A stretch of 64,000 nt of DNA from Caenorhabditis elegans (taxonomy: Eukaryota; Nematoda; Chromadorea; Rhabditida; Rhabditidae). Below the pieces are notes generated by a model. The model made no database searches, was not told the DNA's origin, and saw only the letters and a program-made list of their open reading frames with translations. Made by a program: the position numbers and the translations under genes. Location of the stretch: the NCBI RefSeq assembly GCF_000002985.6, contig NC_003280.10, positions 124,001-188,000 on the forward strand, given 5' to 3'. Shown piece after piece: positions 11,466-22,490 of the stretch (position 1 is its first letter; each line of letters begins with the position of its first letter).

Positions 11466-14400
11466 ATGAATAGCTTATTTTTATTGTTATTTATATGCTT
11501 CAATTCGGGGTGCGGTCGGAAATACTATGAAGGTACTGTACGACAATAGTTAGTCTCGTGACTTTTTTTTCCAGAAGACATTGACAGAGCTTTCCGTAGT
11601 GCAGAGGCTGAGATTCTTCCATTCAGGCCCCACAATGTTTTTTCGTCTGATGACAGCTTGATGTTGAACTATAGTATTGCTGCATTGGCTGCTATTAAAA
11701 TGGCACAGAAGACCAGGTAACGTATTTCCTGAACTAAGATGACCAACAACTTCAAAATTTCTAGAGATCCCCGTCAAAAACTGCCACACCATTTGTGTCC
11801 CCTGAAAAAATACAATTGCTTATATGGAAAATACCGTCATTCTGATGGCCGTTGTACAAACATATTCTTTGCCTTGTCAGGAAGTGCGTATTCTTCCTTT
11901 TCCCGAAGAATTCCAGCCAACTATGACGATGATATTTCAACTCCACGACTTCACGGCTATCGTAATGGACTTTTGCCACCGCCTGCAGTGGTTGAAAAGC
12001 AAATTGCTAGAACTCCTGCAATCTATGCAATTTCCCTGACCAACACATTTTTAGAGTTTTCTGAATTTTTGTATAACGATCTTGTTAAATTTGTAAGGCT
12101 TCAAGATGGACTAGGATGTTGTGGGACTGGGAAAAGTGGAGAATGCTTGAACTTTGGAGAAAAGTAATTTGTGTTCAATTTCACTACCAAATATTATATT
12201 TCAGCTTTCTCGACTGCTATATACGATCTGCTCCATCCCCGCGTGCTCATTGCTCATTGGGACGTCGTGAACAAATGAATCTGGCCACTGCTTTCTTAGA
12301 CGCTGGTCCAATTTATCAAGATTTGAGAGACACCTCCAAAGGAAAAATATCATCAAGTTTTACTCTTGAATCAACAACAAAATCTTCAATTCATTCATTA
12401 TTAATCGATGAGCACAATTGGGTAGTGGACCAAATTCAAAAAAAATTCCCCGACATGGGTCTGGAACTAATTTTTGAAGAAGCCAGAAAGTTTGTGATTG
12501 CGGAGTTGCAACATATTACTTTTGAGCAATTTCTTCCTATTCTACTTGGAGATGAAACCATGGTAAGTACGTAATTCAAGTTACATAAATTAATTTAGGG
12601 TTTTCAGAAAAAGTATGATCTCCGCGCATCTCATTGTGACGGCGGATCTTGTCACGAAGTAGAAGCCAATACTTTGAATGAGTTTGGCAGTGCAGTTGGG
12701 TTGTTCTACAAATTTATGACGTCATCGGATAAAATTTATAATCCATCACTGTACTCGACTTCTGATTTCTCGACTTCTCCGACTTCATCTTCATCTAAAA
12801 GTCCCAATGTTGCGGAAATCATTTCTAAAGGTAGAGATCATGGAATTGCGACCTACTCGCAATGGAGGAAGGAATGTGGCGGCGGAGAGTTGAAAACATA
12901 TGAGGACCTCATTGATTTGATTGATTCTAACATATTGAAAAGTCTCAGAGACTTGTACCCAGATGTAAGTCAATCTGTTACCTACTGATTGAAATGCAAT
13001 TGTGTTTAGGTACTCGACGTTGACCTGATTCTTCTTGGTATTGCTGAAAATCCAGTTTATGGTAGCTTACTCGGTCCAACGTTTGGTTGTATCATGGCTC
13101 TACAGTTTCAAAAAACAAAATTTGGTGACACATATTGGTATACCAACAAACTCACCGAAGACCAACTTGAGGAAGTCAAGAAAACATCCATTAGCGCAAT
13201 GATGTGCAGGCATCAAAAGACGTCGATTATTCAAAAGGATGTATTCAAAGCAGCCGATAATTTCCAGTAAATAAGCTACCTGACTTCTTACGAAATATAT
13301 GATAATTAATTCCAGAAACATTCCAATTTTTTGCAATTCATCTGTATTCGCAAAACCTGACTTTTCTAAGTGGGTTGAGACTCCTGAAAAACACAAGAAT
13401 GAACAATTTGATGATATTCTTGGAGAATGTATACTCGAAGTTTTTGAAGCCAGAAACCGTCAAAGACCCGCAACTCTACAGGAAGGTCTTCACAATTCGG
13501 TTGCTCTTAAATCATATGGAAGCATGATGCTGGCAAAAGATGAAGCTGTGAACGAAGCTAATGTTTCATTGATATTACTTGAAGCCACAAAGAAGCTAGT
13601 TAAACTGAAGCATATTGAGTTGGACTCCATACAGAGCGTTAATATTGGAGAAGACTTCGGAAAGAAAAGTGATAGTCAGTGTAATCCAAAGAATCTTCCA
13701 TGTGATTCCACAAATCCATACAGGTACATTTTTTTAACCACAGAAAATTTCAAACTCAATCACTTTCAGAAGCTACACAGGATGGTGTAATAATCTGGAA
13801 ACCCCATCTTTAGCAAACACTTTTCGTGAACTAAGACGACTATTGCCACCAGCCTATGAAGACGGAATTGATCTCCCACGCTCGAAAACAATTACTGGGT
13901 CTCGTCTACCTTCCCCACGTGTTATCTCAAATATGGTTCATCACGCGAAAAAAATCGAGCATGTTAAGTACTCGCATTTTGTAATGGAGTTTGGACAGTT
14001 TATAGATCACGATATCACTCATTCGCCAGTAGATCAGAATTCTGACGGAACTGCTTTGAACTGTTCAAGGTGTGATTCTGGCAGATTCGTTTCTCCGTCA
14101 TGCTTTCCTATTCCTGTTCCAGTAAATGATGTGCACTTTGAACCGTTTTCATGTTTATCGTTTGTTAGATCACTGCCTGCCCAAAAAACTCTAGGGTACC
14201 GGAACCAGATGAATCAGGTAAAAAACAAAACTTCATGGCAAAAAAAGTTAGTTAGTTTTCAGGTTAGTGCATATTTGGATGGTTCCGTGATGTATGGTTC
14301 GACAAAGTGCGAAGGAGATCGTCTCAGAACATTTCAAGATGGAAAAATGAAAACCACTCAAACTTCTCGAGCACCGAGACATTATGGGATTACGTTGAGC

Positions 14401-15999
14401 CAATCGGATGAATCTGAGCAGGATGGGTGTGTCTCGGCACCAGATGCACCATGTTTCATCGCAGGTTTGTTGTGGTTAGATAAAATAATTCAGTGAAACC
14501 CGTTTAGGCGACGATCGTAACTCTCAGCAAACTCTCCTGATTGCTGTTCACTCAGTTTTTCACCGAGAGCATGAACGCATTACAACGACGCTGAAGGAAA
14601 TTAATCCAAACTGGGACGATGAGAAAATCTATCAGGAAACTCGAAAACTAATTTCTGCAGAATTTGCACATATTGTGTACAATGAGTATCTGCCTATAAT
14701 AATCGGCCAGAAGTTGATAGATGACTACGATTTGAGACCCAGACAAGATGGTTATTATGACGGATATGAGAACTGTGATGCTTCAATCCTCCAGCCTTTT
14801 GCCACAGCCGCCTTCAGGTTTGGGCATTCTACAGTAACTCGGTTCACACCAATGCAAGAAACAGTTCACGATCCCGCCACTTGTGTTGTAGATTTAGCTT
14901 CCGATTTTTTGAATATGTCGAAGATTTATGATAATGAAGCTGTTGAGCAGATATTAGGTGGAATGCATGGAAAGCACCAAATGATGACAGATCGGTTTGT
15001 GGATGATGCGATTAGGTAATTGAGCTTTAAATTTTAATTGATGCAGCAATGATTTGTAGAAACTTTTTGTTCTCGGATCGTGGAAGACGCGGTACTGGCT
15101 TGGATTTGATTTCAATAAATATTCAAAGAGGAAGAGATCACGGTATTCCACCATACAATCATTATAGGTATGTCGTAAAGTTTCTTATTGCTACCAACTA
15201 AGAAGTCCGTTCCAGATCCTTCTGCGGTCTTTCGCGTCTTACATCATTCTACTCTATTTTTTCTGACATAAACCAAGACGGTCTGACAGCAATTGGAAAA
15301 GTCTACGAATCACCGGATGACATTGATTTGTTCACTGGGATAGTATCTGAAAAGACAATTCCAGGAGGGATTGTAGGACCAACCGCTGCATGCATTATTG
15401 CAGAACAGTTCAGAAGACTAAAGAAGTGTGATAGGTTCTACTATGAGAATGGAGAAGATCATTCAAAATTCTCAGCGAGTCAGCTGAAAGAAGTCAGAAA
15501 AACGTCGATGAGTGCACTTATCTGTGCAAACACTAAAGTACCGAAAATTTCAAAGGATGTATTTTCAGTTCCAGATCCATTTAGGTACTCTTAGCATGAC
15601 CATCCTATTACACAATATCATTACAGTAACCCGTTGATCAATTGTGACTTATACCCAAAACTAGATTTATCCAAATGGCGAGACGCCAAAGATTGCATCT
15701 ACAAGGGCAAGACAATTCAGTTACACTCTTCACAGGACATCAGTGCTTGCACAAAATGCACATGTACAAGTGATGGGGCGAGTTTCAAGCTAAACATTTT
15801 ATATATCTGAAAGGATTATCCTAATTCCTATCTTTTCCAGGTGAAATGTGCTTTCCTGTCTCCTGACTGCTCATCTCACACAAAAGAGGCACTGGCTGAG
15901 GTATTCACACACGTGTTCTTCCTTTTCTCAATCTAAGAAGTTTTTCAGGATCCAATATGCTTTATGCAGTGTGCACATCGCATCAGAGATAACTATTGA
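11466..15999 (+). CDS. Secreted tandem animal haem peroxidase, first domain degenerate
   Basis: Fifteen exons: 11466-11532, 11575-11716, 11765-12163, 12205-12562, 12608-12964, 13010-13266, 13316-13723, 13770-14217, 14263-14464, 14508-15015, 15060-15167, 15216-15584, 15627-15777, 15841-15900, 15949-15999. They give 1294 aa with consistent phase. Residues 1-17 are a signal peptide. Two peroxidase-cyclooxygenase domains follow, about 95-545 and 645-1225, then a VWC-like cysteine-rich tail. Domain 2 keeps the distal His (FGQFIDHD, H743), the catalytic Arg (AGDDRNSQ, R883) and the proximal His (FRFGHS, H986); the Glu of the RxxE motif is Gln. Domain 1 has FLYND for the distal motif and EFGSAV for the proximal one, so it probably cannot bind haem normally. 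Domain 1 still shows [29 protein letters not shown] and GRDHGI. Likely role: extracellular peroxide-driven oxidation, possibly cuticle crosslinking. Intron 13 appears to use a GC donor. Gene name not assigned. Confidence 0.93.
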
Positions 16000-16012
16000 A
16001 CTTATTTTAGAT

Positions 16013-16018
16013 AATAAA
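16013..16018 (+). terminator. Polyadenylation signal of the peroxidase gene
   Basis: AATAAA only 14 bases after the stop codon, which predicts a very short 3' UTR of about 30 bases. Confidence 0.55.
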
Positions 16019-16359
16019 AAATACCACTGAACTTGAGCAATCACAATTTTCCGTTGCATATTCAAGTTGAGAACATCTCACGCTTTATTATATATTTTTA
16101 TTTTATTTATGGAATTCTGAATTTGAAACCTTTTTTTGAAACCTTGAAAGAAATTTTGGAAAAAATCTCAAAGTTCGTTTTAAAATTTAAAAAATTAAAT
16201 TAACTAATACACGTTTGAAACTGTTCCAGTTCAGGAATTTGAAACATTTGAGCATTTCGTAAAATACATTTCGACCAGATACGGCTATTCATGAGCAGAT
16301 AAGTTCTACTCTTTATTCGTTTTTAATATCACGTCACAGAGACGTTTCTCCATGAAGAT

Positions 16360-16457
16360 CTTCCGGTTTGCCGACTTGCCAATTTTTTTTTGCTGGATAT
16401 CAGATTTGCCGGAAATGTTTAGAGGGATTTTTTATAAGTCGAAAACACTTAAAACTG
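16360..16457. repeat. CCGGCAAAT-family fragment at the outer left edge of the foldback complex
   Basis: Has CCGGTTTGCCGACTTGCC followed by GATTTGCCGGAAATG and a tail with AAAACACTTAAAACTG. A matching fragment (TTTGCCGATTTGCCGG) lies just outside the right arm near 22450-22470. The pair suggests that the foldback complex inserted into, or grew around, this repeat. Confidence 0.5.
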
Positions 16458-16832
16458 GGCAATCTATCCCATGCTCACATTTCCCATGCACACATTTCCC
16501 ATGCTGACATTTTCTCCCGTGCATACAAAATATTCCCATGCTTACGCCCAGTAGTTCGAGTACTCCCATGCCTACAACTCATTTTTTCCCTTTTTTCCGT
16601 TCCCATGCTGACATTCTCATACATACATTTTTTCCGGTGCATACAAAATTCCCATGCTTACATCCAGTAGTCGAAGTACTCCTATGCATACACCTCATTT
16701 TTTCCTTTTTTTTTTCGTTCCTATGCTGACATTCCCATACATACATTTGTTCCCATACTTACAAAAATGTATTCCCATGCCGACATGGAGCATTTTTGTG
16801 CTCCAGAAGAGCCCAAAGTCAATTTTTTGCTC

Positions 16833-17134
16833 ATTTTCATTGTATTAGGCTTACTTGACAGCTTTCAGTTACAACTGATCGTTTTTTTTTTCAAAATGCA
16901 TTAGTTCTCGATTATGAACAAGGAATCGAAGAAAAATGGGGATGACTGCCTATAGAGTAAAATTTTTTTTTGCTCAAAAAAAAATTTTTTTTTGAAAATT
17001 TTTTTTCTCTCTATTTTGTAGGATATAATTAATTCGGTGAATTCCACAACTTCAAATGTTCATATTGCTGTTTCCGTGCAGTTATGAGTTTCGCAGTGTC
17101 TTAGGAACATTCCATTTTTTGTTGCATTTTGTAG
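16833..17134 (+). repeat. 302-bp direct repeat unit, outer copy
   Basis: Runs from near TTGTATTAGGCTTACTTGAC to TTGTTGCATTTTGTAGG. It is repeated almost base for base at 18139-18450, and once inverted at about 21884-22178. The left side of the complex has two copies and the right side one. Confidence 0.8.
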
Positions 17135-17136
17135 GA

Positions 17137-17573
17137 ATTCGGAGCTATCTTATAATTTCTACAAATTAGAAAATCCATTTCGCATTATTTCATGTAACTT
17201 GAACCTATTGCTTCAAAAATAGCACAGAACGAATGTTGATTCTGTTTCTTTCATTAAAAAATGTGCTACTGTGCATTTTTTCCCACTTCTACGACTTTAA
17301 AGGCGCGCGCATTTGTACAAAATGGTCCCGTCATTGGTCTCGCCAGCGCTCAACAAATCAATGGGATGCGCGTGGCGAGATTATTGCGCGAAAATTCGCG
17401 CGCCTTTAAAGTCGTAGAAGTGGGAAAAAATGCACAGTAGCACATTTTTTAATGAAAGAAACAGAATCAACATTCGTTCTGTGCTATTTTTGAAGAGCAA
17501 TAGGTTCAAGTTACATGAAATAATGCGAAATGGATTTTCTAATTTGTAGAAATTATAAGATAGCTCCGAATTC
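17137..17573. repeat. 437-bp internal palindrome within the left arm
   Basis: Inverted arms of about 175 bp run from GAATTCGGAGCTATCTTA inward to CGACTTTAAAGGCGCGCG and back. The loop of about 85 bp contains CATTGGTCTCGCCAGCGCTC. The same palindrome recurs in the right arm at about 21437-21870, so the 175-bp unit is present four times here. It resembles the abundant C. elegans palindromic repeats with a GGCGCGCG core. Confidence 0.8.
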
Positions 17574-18138
17574 TGCCAAGCAGCCTCTAATAAATGCCGA
17601 GTGTACAGACTCCGCCCCTTTTTCGCGTTTTTTCGCGTTTTTTTTGGCTTGCGAAAAAATGTCCCACTTCGTTTTCATTAATAACTCCAGAGCCGCGTGA
17701 CTTCATGCTCTAATTTTTGAAATCCTACTAGAAATATTTTGCCCCACAGTGGAGCAGAAAACGGCACTAAGTTCGGAGCAAAGTTGAGCCCAGGGCGGCT
17801 TTCCCCAGTTTGAAAAAAATTTTTGTTGCTCTTTTTACCCCCAAAAAAGCATGTTTTAATTGAATTAAAATTCGGGTTTTGCTCGGTTTTGTTCCAAATT
17901 TTTGTGCAAGGTACTACTCAGAGAGACTGATTTTTGAAAAAAAGTTTGAGTTTATAAGTGCAAATGGAAAAAAGTTGTGATAAAACAAAAGGCCAAAAAA
18001 TGACATTTTGCCAAAAAAAAATTTTTTTCCGAAAAAGTAGTTTTTCGTCTTTATCTCAAGTTCTACTTCATCTTTTTTGATATTTTTTTTGTTTACCCTA
18101 CGTACAAAAGTACGCTGAACACGATTTTTAACTCAATT

Positions 18139-18450
18139 TTTTTGCTCATTTGCATTGTATTAGGCTTACTTGACAGCTTTCAGTTACAACTGATCGCTTT
18201 TTTTTTCAAAATGCATTAGTTCTCGATTATGAACAAGGAATCGAAGAAAAATGGGGATGACTGCCTATAGAGTAAAATTTTTTTTTGCTCAAAAAAAAAT
18301 TTTTTTTTGAAAAATTTTTTTCTCTCTATTTTGTAGGATATAATTAATTCGGTGAATTCCACAACTTCAAATGTTCATATTGCTGTTTCCGTGCAGTTAT
18401 GAGTTTCGCAGTGTCTTAGGAACATTCCATTTTTTGTTGCATTTTGTAGG
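18139..18450 (+). repeat. 302-bp direct repeat unit, inner copy
   Basis: Second copy of the unit at 16833-17134 in the same orientation, ending at the identical TTTTGTAGG. After that point it joins unrelated GC-rich sequence instead of the palindrome. It has no counterpart on the right side of the complex. Confidence 0.8.
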
Positions 18451-18451
18451 A

Positions 18452-18620
18452 CTAGCGGGCCCTGCGGGCCCGCCAGTTGCAGGGGGTGTAGGGCGAGTCC
18501 CCCAGTCGGACGTAGGTTCTCGGCTTCGCCTCGAACCTGTCAGAGGGTTCGTGACAATTGCAGTGAGCCAATGGGAGGAGAGGAGACCCACTCATATTTT
18601 GCATAAAATCTAGAATTTCT
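18452..18620. other. GC-rich block with three successive hairpins
   Basis: An island of high GC inside AT-rich repeats. Hairpin 1 has perfect 8-bp arms at 18455-18462 and 18466-18473 (GCGGGCCC with GGGCCCGC). Hairpin 2 pairs GGGGG at 18482-18486 with CCCCC at 18499-18503. Hairpin 3 pairs AGGTTC at 18514-18519 with GAACCT at 18533-18538. The next bases read TTCGTGACAATTGCAGTGAG. I do not recognise it. It may be the end of a separate transposon or a structured RNA remnant. Confidence 0.45.
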
Positions 18621-18857
18621 ATTCGAATCCCGAGTACTCACAAAAAACAAAAAAGTTTGTCAGTTGGTGGAATTGAACCAACGACCAAAATGTCCGCAGC
18701 AAGGCCGGCCAAAAGTTTTTTTTTTGCAAGAATCAAGAAACAAGAATTCTTGCAAAAAAAAAACCAAGAAAAAACCAAGAAAAAACCAAGAAAACCAAGA
18801 AAATTTCTTAAACAAATTTTTTTTTTATAATCAACAATTCAACAAAAAACAAAACAA

Positions 18858-19780
18858 TTTGGCAAGAAAGTACATAGATACAATTAGGGAAACATATTTT
18901 TACAATATCTGATGAATATTTGACAACTTTTGAAAAAAAACATTTTTGGATTTTCTTGAAAAAAAAATCCATAGGGTCCCCCCTTATGAAAAATTTCTAA
19001 AATTTTTTCGAAATTTTTTTTTGAAAACTTTTTATAATTTGATCAGATGTTATAGAAAAATGTAAATTTGATTGTTTTTTTTTAGTTTCGATGTTCTGAG
19101 CACGATTTCAGACGAAAACCTGGGGTTCAGTAGAATCCCTAAGTTCAAAAAACCCATTTCCTTTGGATGCGTATATCTTTGTTGAAAAATTTTTTCTGAC
19201 AAAGTGATCAACTACAAAGTTGTTCATCTTAACCTAAAGTACAACTTTGTAGTTGATGGTATTTTTTCAAAAAATTTGATGGCCGAGATATGAACAGAAA
19301 AAAACGAAGAAAATACAGGCATGAAAGTGCCGCAATTAACACAACTTTATCTCGACCATCAAATTTTTTGAAGAAATATCATTAACTACAAAGTTGTACT
19401 TCAGATTAAAATAAACAACTTTGTTGTTGATCACTTTGTCAGAAAAAATTTTTCAACAAAGATATACGCATCCAAAGGAAATGCGTTTTTTGAACTTAGG
19501 GGTTCTACTGAACCCCAGGTTTTTGTCTGAAATAGTGCTCTGAACATCGAAACTAAAAAAAAACAATCAAATTTACATTTTTCTATAACATATGAACAAA
19601 TTAAGAAAAGTTTTCAAAAAAAAATTTTCGAAAAAATTTTAGAAATTTTTCATAAGGGGGGACCCTATGGATTTTTTTTTCAAGAAAATCCAAAAATGTT
19701 TTTTTCAAAAGTTGTCAAATATTCATCAGATATTGTAAAAATATGTTTCCCTAATTGTATCTATGTACTTTCTTGCCAAA
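18858..19780. repeat. 923-bp inner palindrome
   Basis: A near-perfect inverted repeat centred at about 19320. Arms begin TTTGGCAAGAAAGTACATAG on the left and mirror this on the right. Each arm contains a smaller hairpin around ACTACAAAGTTGT / ACAACTTTGTAGT, so the element is itself nested. No coding frame is visible. It sits in the loop of the larger foldback. Confidence 0.8.
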
Positions 19781-19999
19781 TGTGGTGCTTTCGAAAACTA
19801 AGAAACTGTAAAAACCTCTATTCCTCTATCTGATCTACCTAGTAGGTGTCATTCTGAAAAGCATTCAGTAAAGAAAATCAAAAATATTAAAAAAAAAAAA
19901 TAGGCCAAAATTAAAAATTCCAACTTTTTGCGCATTTGTCCGCAAACACCGCGCATCATATCTACGTACCTTGTACACCGTAGTGTCGCGTAATTGTTG

Positions 20000-20180
20000 A
20001 ATATTTCTTGCAACATTTCTTGCAACATTTTTTGCAAAATTTCTTGAAAATTTCCAGCAACATTTCTTCCAAAATTTCTTGCAAAATTTCTTGCAAAATT
20101 TTGCAAGAATGAAGAAACGGGAATTCTTGCAAAAAATGCAAGAAATCAAGAAAATGCAAGAATCAAGAATCAAGAAATGG
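20000..20180. repeat. Degenerate short tandem repeat TTTCTTGCAAMA
   Basis: About a dozen imperfect units of 12-15 bp in forward orientation, then inverted GCAAGAATCAAGAAA units. A matching GCAAGAATCAAGAAAC block lies at 18728-18760. CCGGCC with CCGCAG flanks both (18695-18710 and 20180-20200) in inverted orientation. These form the next layer of the palindrome outside 18858-19780. Confidence 0.6.
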
Positions 20181-20874
20181 CCGGCCTTGGTCCGCAGACA
20201 TACGCAATAACCAATCGGCCATGCGGGAGAGACCTGAGAGGGAGATGTAGGGAAGGGAAATTTCTGGAGGGAGTCGTTTTTCGATTCCGCTTTCTTCAAT
20301 AATTACATTTTGAGAAAAGGCGTTCGAAAACCTTTTATTACTGATATGTCAGTGGGAAAACGAATTTTTGAAAATTTTATTACAGGATTGTACTCATTAT
20401 TGATTTCCCAAAAAGGAGACGTACAGTTGAGGGCTATATCTTGTACACAGACAGATGTATAGAAAAAAACAAGTTTTGGCCTGAAAATTAATAAAAATAA
20501 TATCTCTTGGCAGAGTATTTCTAATGCGACGAAACTTTATCTTCCATTAAATAAAATCAAAAATTATGAATTAAAAATACATTCCGCGAAACTTTAGTGG
20601 AAAAAATGTTCAGGAGACCCAGGAAACCACTCCCCCCAGTACTAAATTTTTGAATTATTTTTTTCTTGAAAAATTTTCCCACTGAACTTTTTACAAATTT
20701 TATATGTCTCGATGCGTCTTGATGAGACCTACACGTCAATTTTTGGAAAACTAAGAAAAATTGAAAACTGACCGAGTTATGATTGAAAAAGTAGATTCGC
20801 GAAATAGGGGAAGTGTGCAAAATTTGGCACTTATTCGTCTTGCTCGGCCGACTCATAGAACTTTTTCCAATTCT

Positions 20875-22392
20875 GAGTTAAAAATCGTGTTCAGCGTACT
20901 TTTGTACGTAGGGTAAACAAAAAAAATATCAAAAAAGATGAAGTAGAACTTGAGATAAAGACGAAAAACTACTTTTTCGGAAAAAAATTTTTTTTTGGCA
21001 AAATGTCATTTTTTGGCCTTTTGTTTTATCACAACTTTTTTCCATTTGCACTTATAAACTCAAACTTTTTTTCAAAAATCAGTCTCTCTGAGTAGTACCT
21101 TGCACAAAAATTTGGAACAAAACCGAGCAAAACCCGAATTTTAATTCAATTAAAACATGCTTTTTTGGGGGTAAAAAGAGCAACAAAAATTTTTTTCAAA
21201 CTGGGGAAAGCCGCCCTGGGCTCAACTTTGCTCCGAACTTAGTGCCGTTTTCTGCTCCACTGTGGGGCAAAATATTTCTAGTAGGATTTCAAAAATTAGA
21301 GCATGAAGTCACGCGGCTCTGGAGTTATTAATGAAAACGAAGTGGGACATTTTTTCGCAAGCCAAAAAAAACGCGAAAAAACGCGAAAAAGGGGCGGAGT
21401 CTGTACACTCGGCATTTATTAGAGGCTGCTTGGCAGAATTCGGAGCTATCTTATAATTTCTACAAATTAGAAAATCCATTTCGCATTATTTCATGTAACT
21501 TGAACCTATTGCTCTTCAAAAATAGCACAGAACGAATGTTGATTCTGTTTCTTTCATTAAAAAATGTGCTACTGTGCATTTTTTCCCACTTCTACGACTT
21601 TAAAGGCGCGCGAATTTTCGCGCAATAATCTCGCCACGCGCATCCCATTGATTTGTTGAGCGCTGGCGAGACCAATGACGGGACCATTTTGTACAAATGC
21701 GCGCGCCTTTAAAGTCGTAGAAGTGGGAAAAAATGCACAGTAGCACATTTTTTAATGAAAGAAACAGAATCAACATTCGTTCTGTGCTATTTTTGAAGCA
21801 ATAGGTTCAAGTTACATGAAATAATGCGAAATGGATTTTCTAATTTGTAGAAATTATTATAGCTCCGAATTCCTACAAAATGCAACAAAAAATGGAATGT
21901 TCCTAAGACACTGCGAAACTCATAACTGCACGGAAACAGCAATATGAACATTTGAAGTTGTGGAATTCACCGAATTAATTATATCCTACAAAATAGAGAG
22001 AAAAAAAATTTTCAAAAAAAAATTTTTTTTTGAGCAAAAAAAAATTTTACTCTATAGGCAGTCATCCCCATTTTTCTTCGATTCCTTGTTCATAATCGAG
22101 AACTAATGCATTTTGAAAAAAAAAGCGATCAGTTGTAACTGAAAGCTGTCAAGTAAGCCTAATACAATGAAAATGAGCAAAAAATTGACTTTGGGCTCTT
22201 CTGGAGCACAAAAATGCTCCATGTCGGCATGGGAATACATTTTTGTAAGTATGGGAACAAATGTATGTGTGGGAATGTCGGCATGGGAGTACTCGAACTA
22301 CTGGGCGTAAGCATGGGAATTTTGTATGCACGGGAGAAAGTGTCAGCATGGGAAATGTGTGCATGGGAAATGTGAGCATGGGATAGATTGCC
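20875..22392 (-). mobile_element. Right arm of the nested foldback element
   Basis: Reverse complement of 16458-18134. It carries one inverted copy of the 302-bp unit (about 21884-22178), one of the 437-bp palindrome (about 21437-21870), and a shorter GGGAATGTCGGCATGGG tandem tract at the outer edge. High arm similarity suggests a recent origin or gene conversion between the arms. Confidence 0.8.
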
Positions 22393-22439
22393 TTAAAACT
22401 GTGCTTTTTGGAAATTTTTTCAAGAACACAGTTTCCGAA

Positions 22440-22490
22440 ATTATTCGGCACTTTGCCGATTTGCCGGAAAAAATTATTTGCCGCTCACCC
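22440..22490. repeat. CCGGCAAAT-family fragment right of the foldback
   Basis: Contains CACTTTGCCGATTTGCCGG and TTTGCCGCTCACCCTTG, the usual end of this family. It is the counterpart of the fragment left of the foldback at 16360-16457. Confidence 0.6.

Larger units (their letters stand above)
16458..18134 (+). mobile_element. Left arm of a 5.9-kb nested foldback element
   Basis: This arm pairs with 20875-22392 in reverse complement over nearly its whole length, with indels. From outside in it contains a degenerate tandem tract of CCCATGCTNACATT units (16470-16790), a 302-bp unit (16833-17134), a 437-bp internal palindrome (17137-17573), and about 560 bp including GTGGAGCAGAAAACGGCACT. No transposase frame is visible. 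I infer a non-autonomous foldback or nested-MITE element. Confidence 0.8.

Noticed and set aside
18620-18700. Sequences resembling a tRNA T-arm (TTCGAATCCC on the plus strand, GGTTCAATTCC on the minus strand)
   Set aside because: No matching acceptor stem, D-arm or anticodon arm at the right spacing on either strand; the block sits inside a repeat.
16360-22490. Possible CRISPR-like or satellite array from the CCCATGC tandem units
   Set aside because: Units are short, irregular and mirrored in both arms of a eukaryotic foldback; there are no unique spacers.
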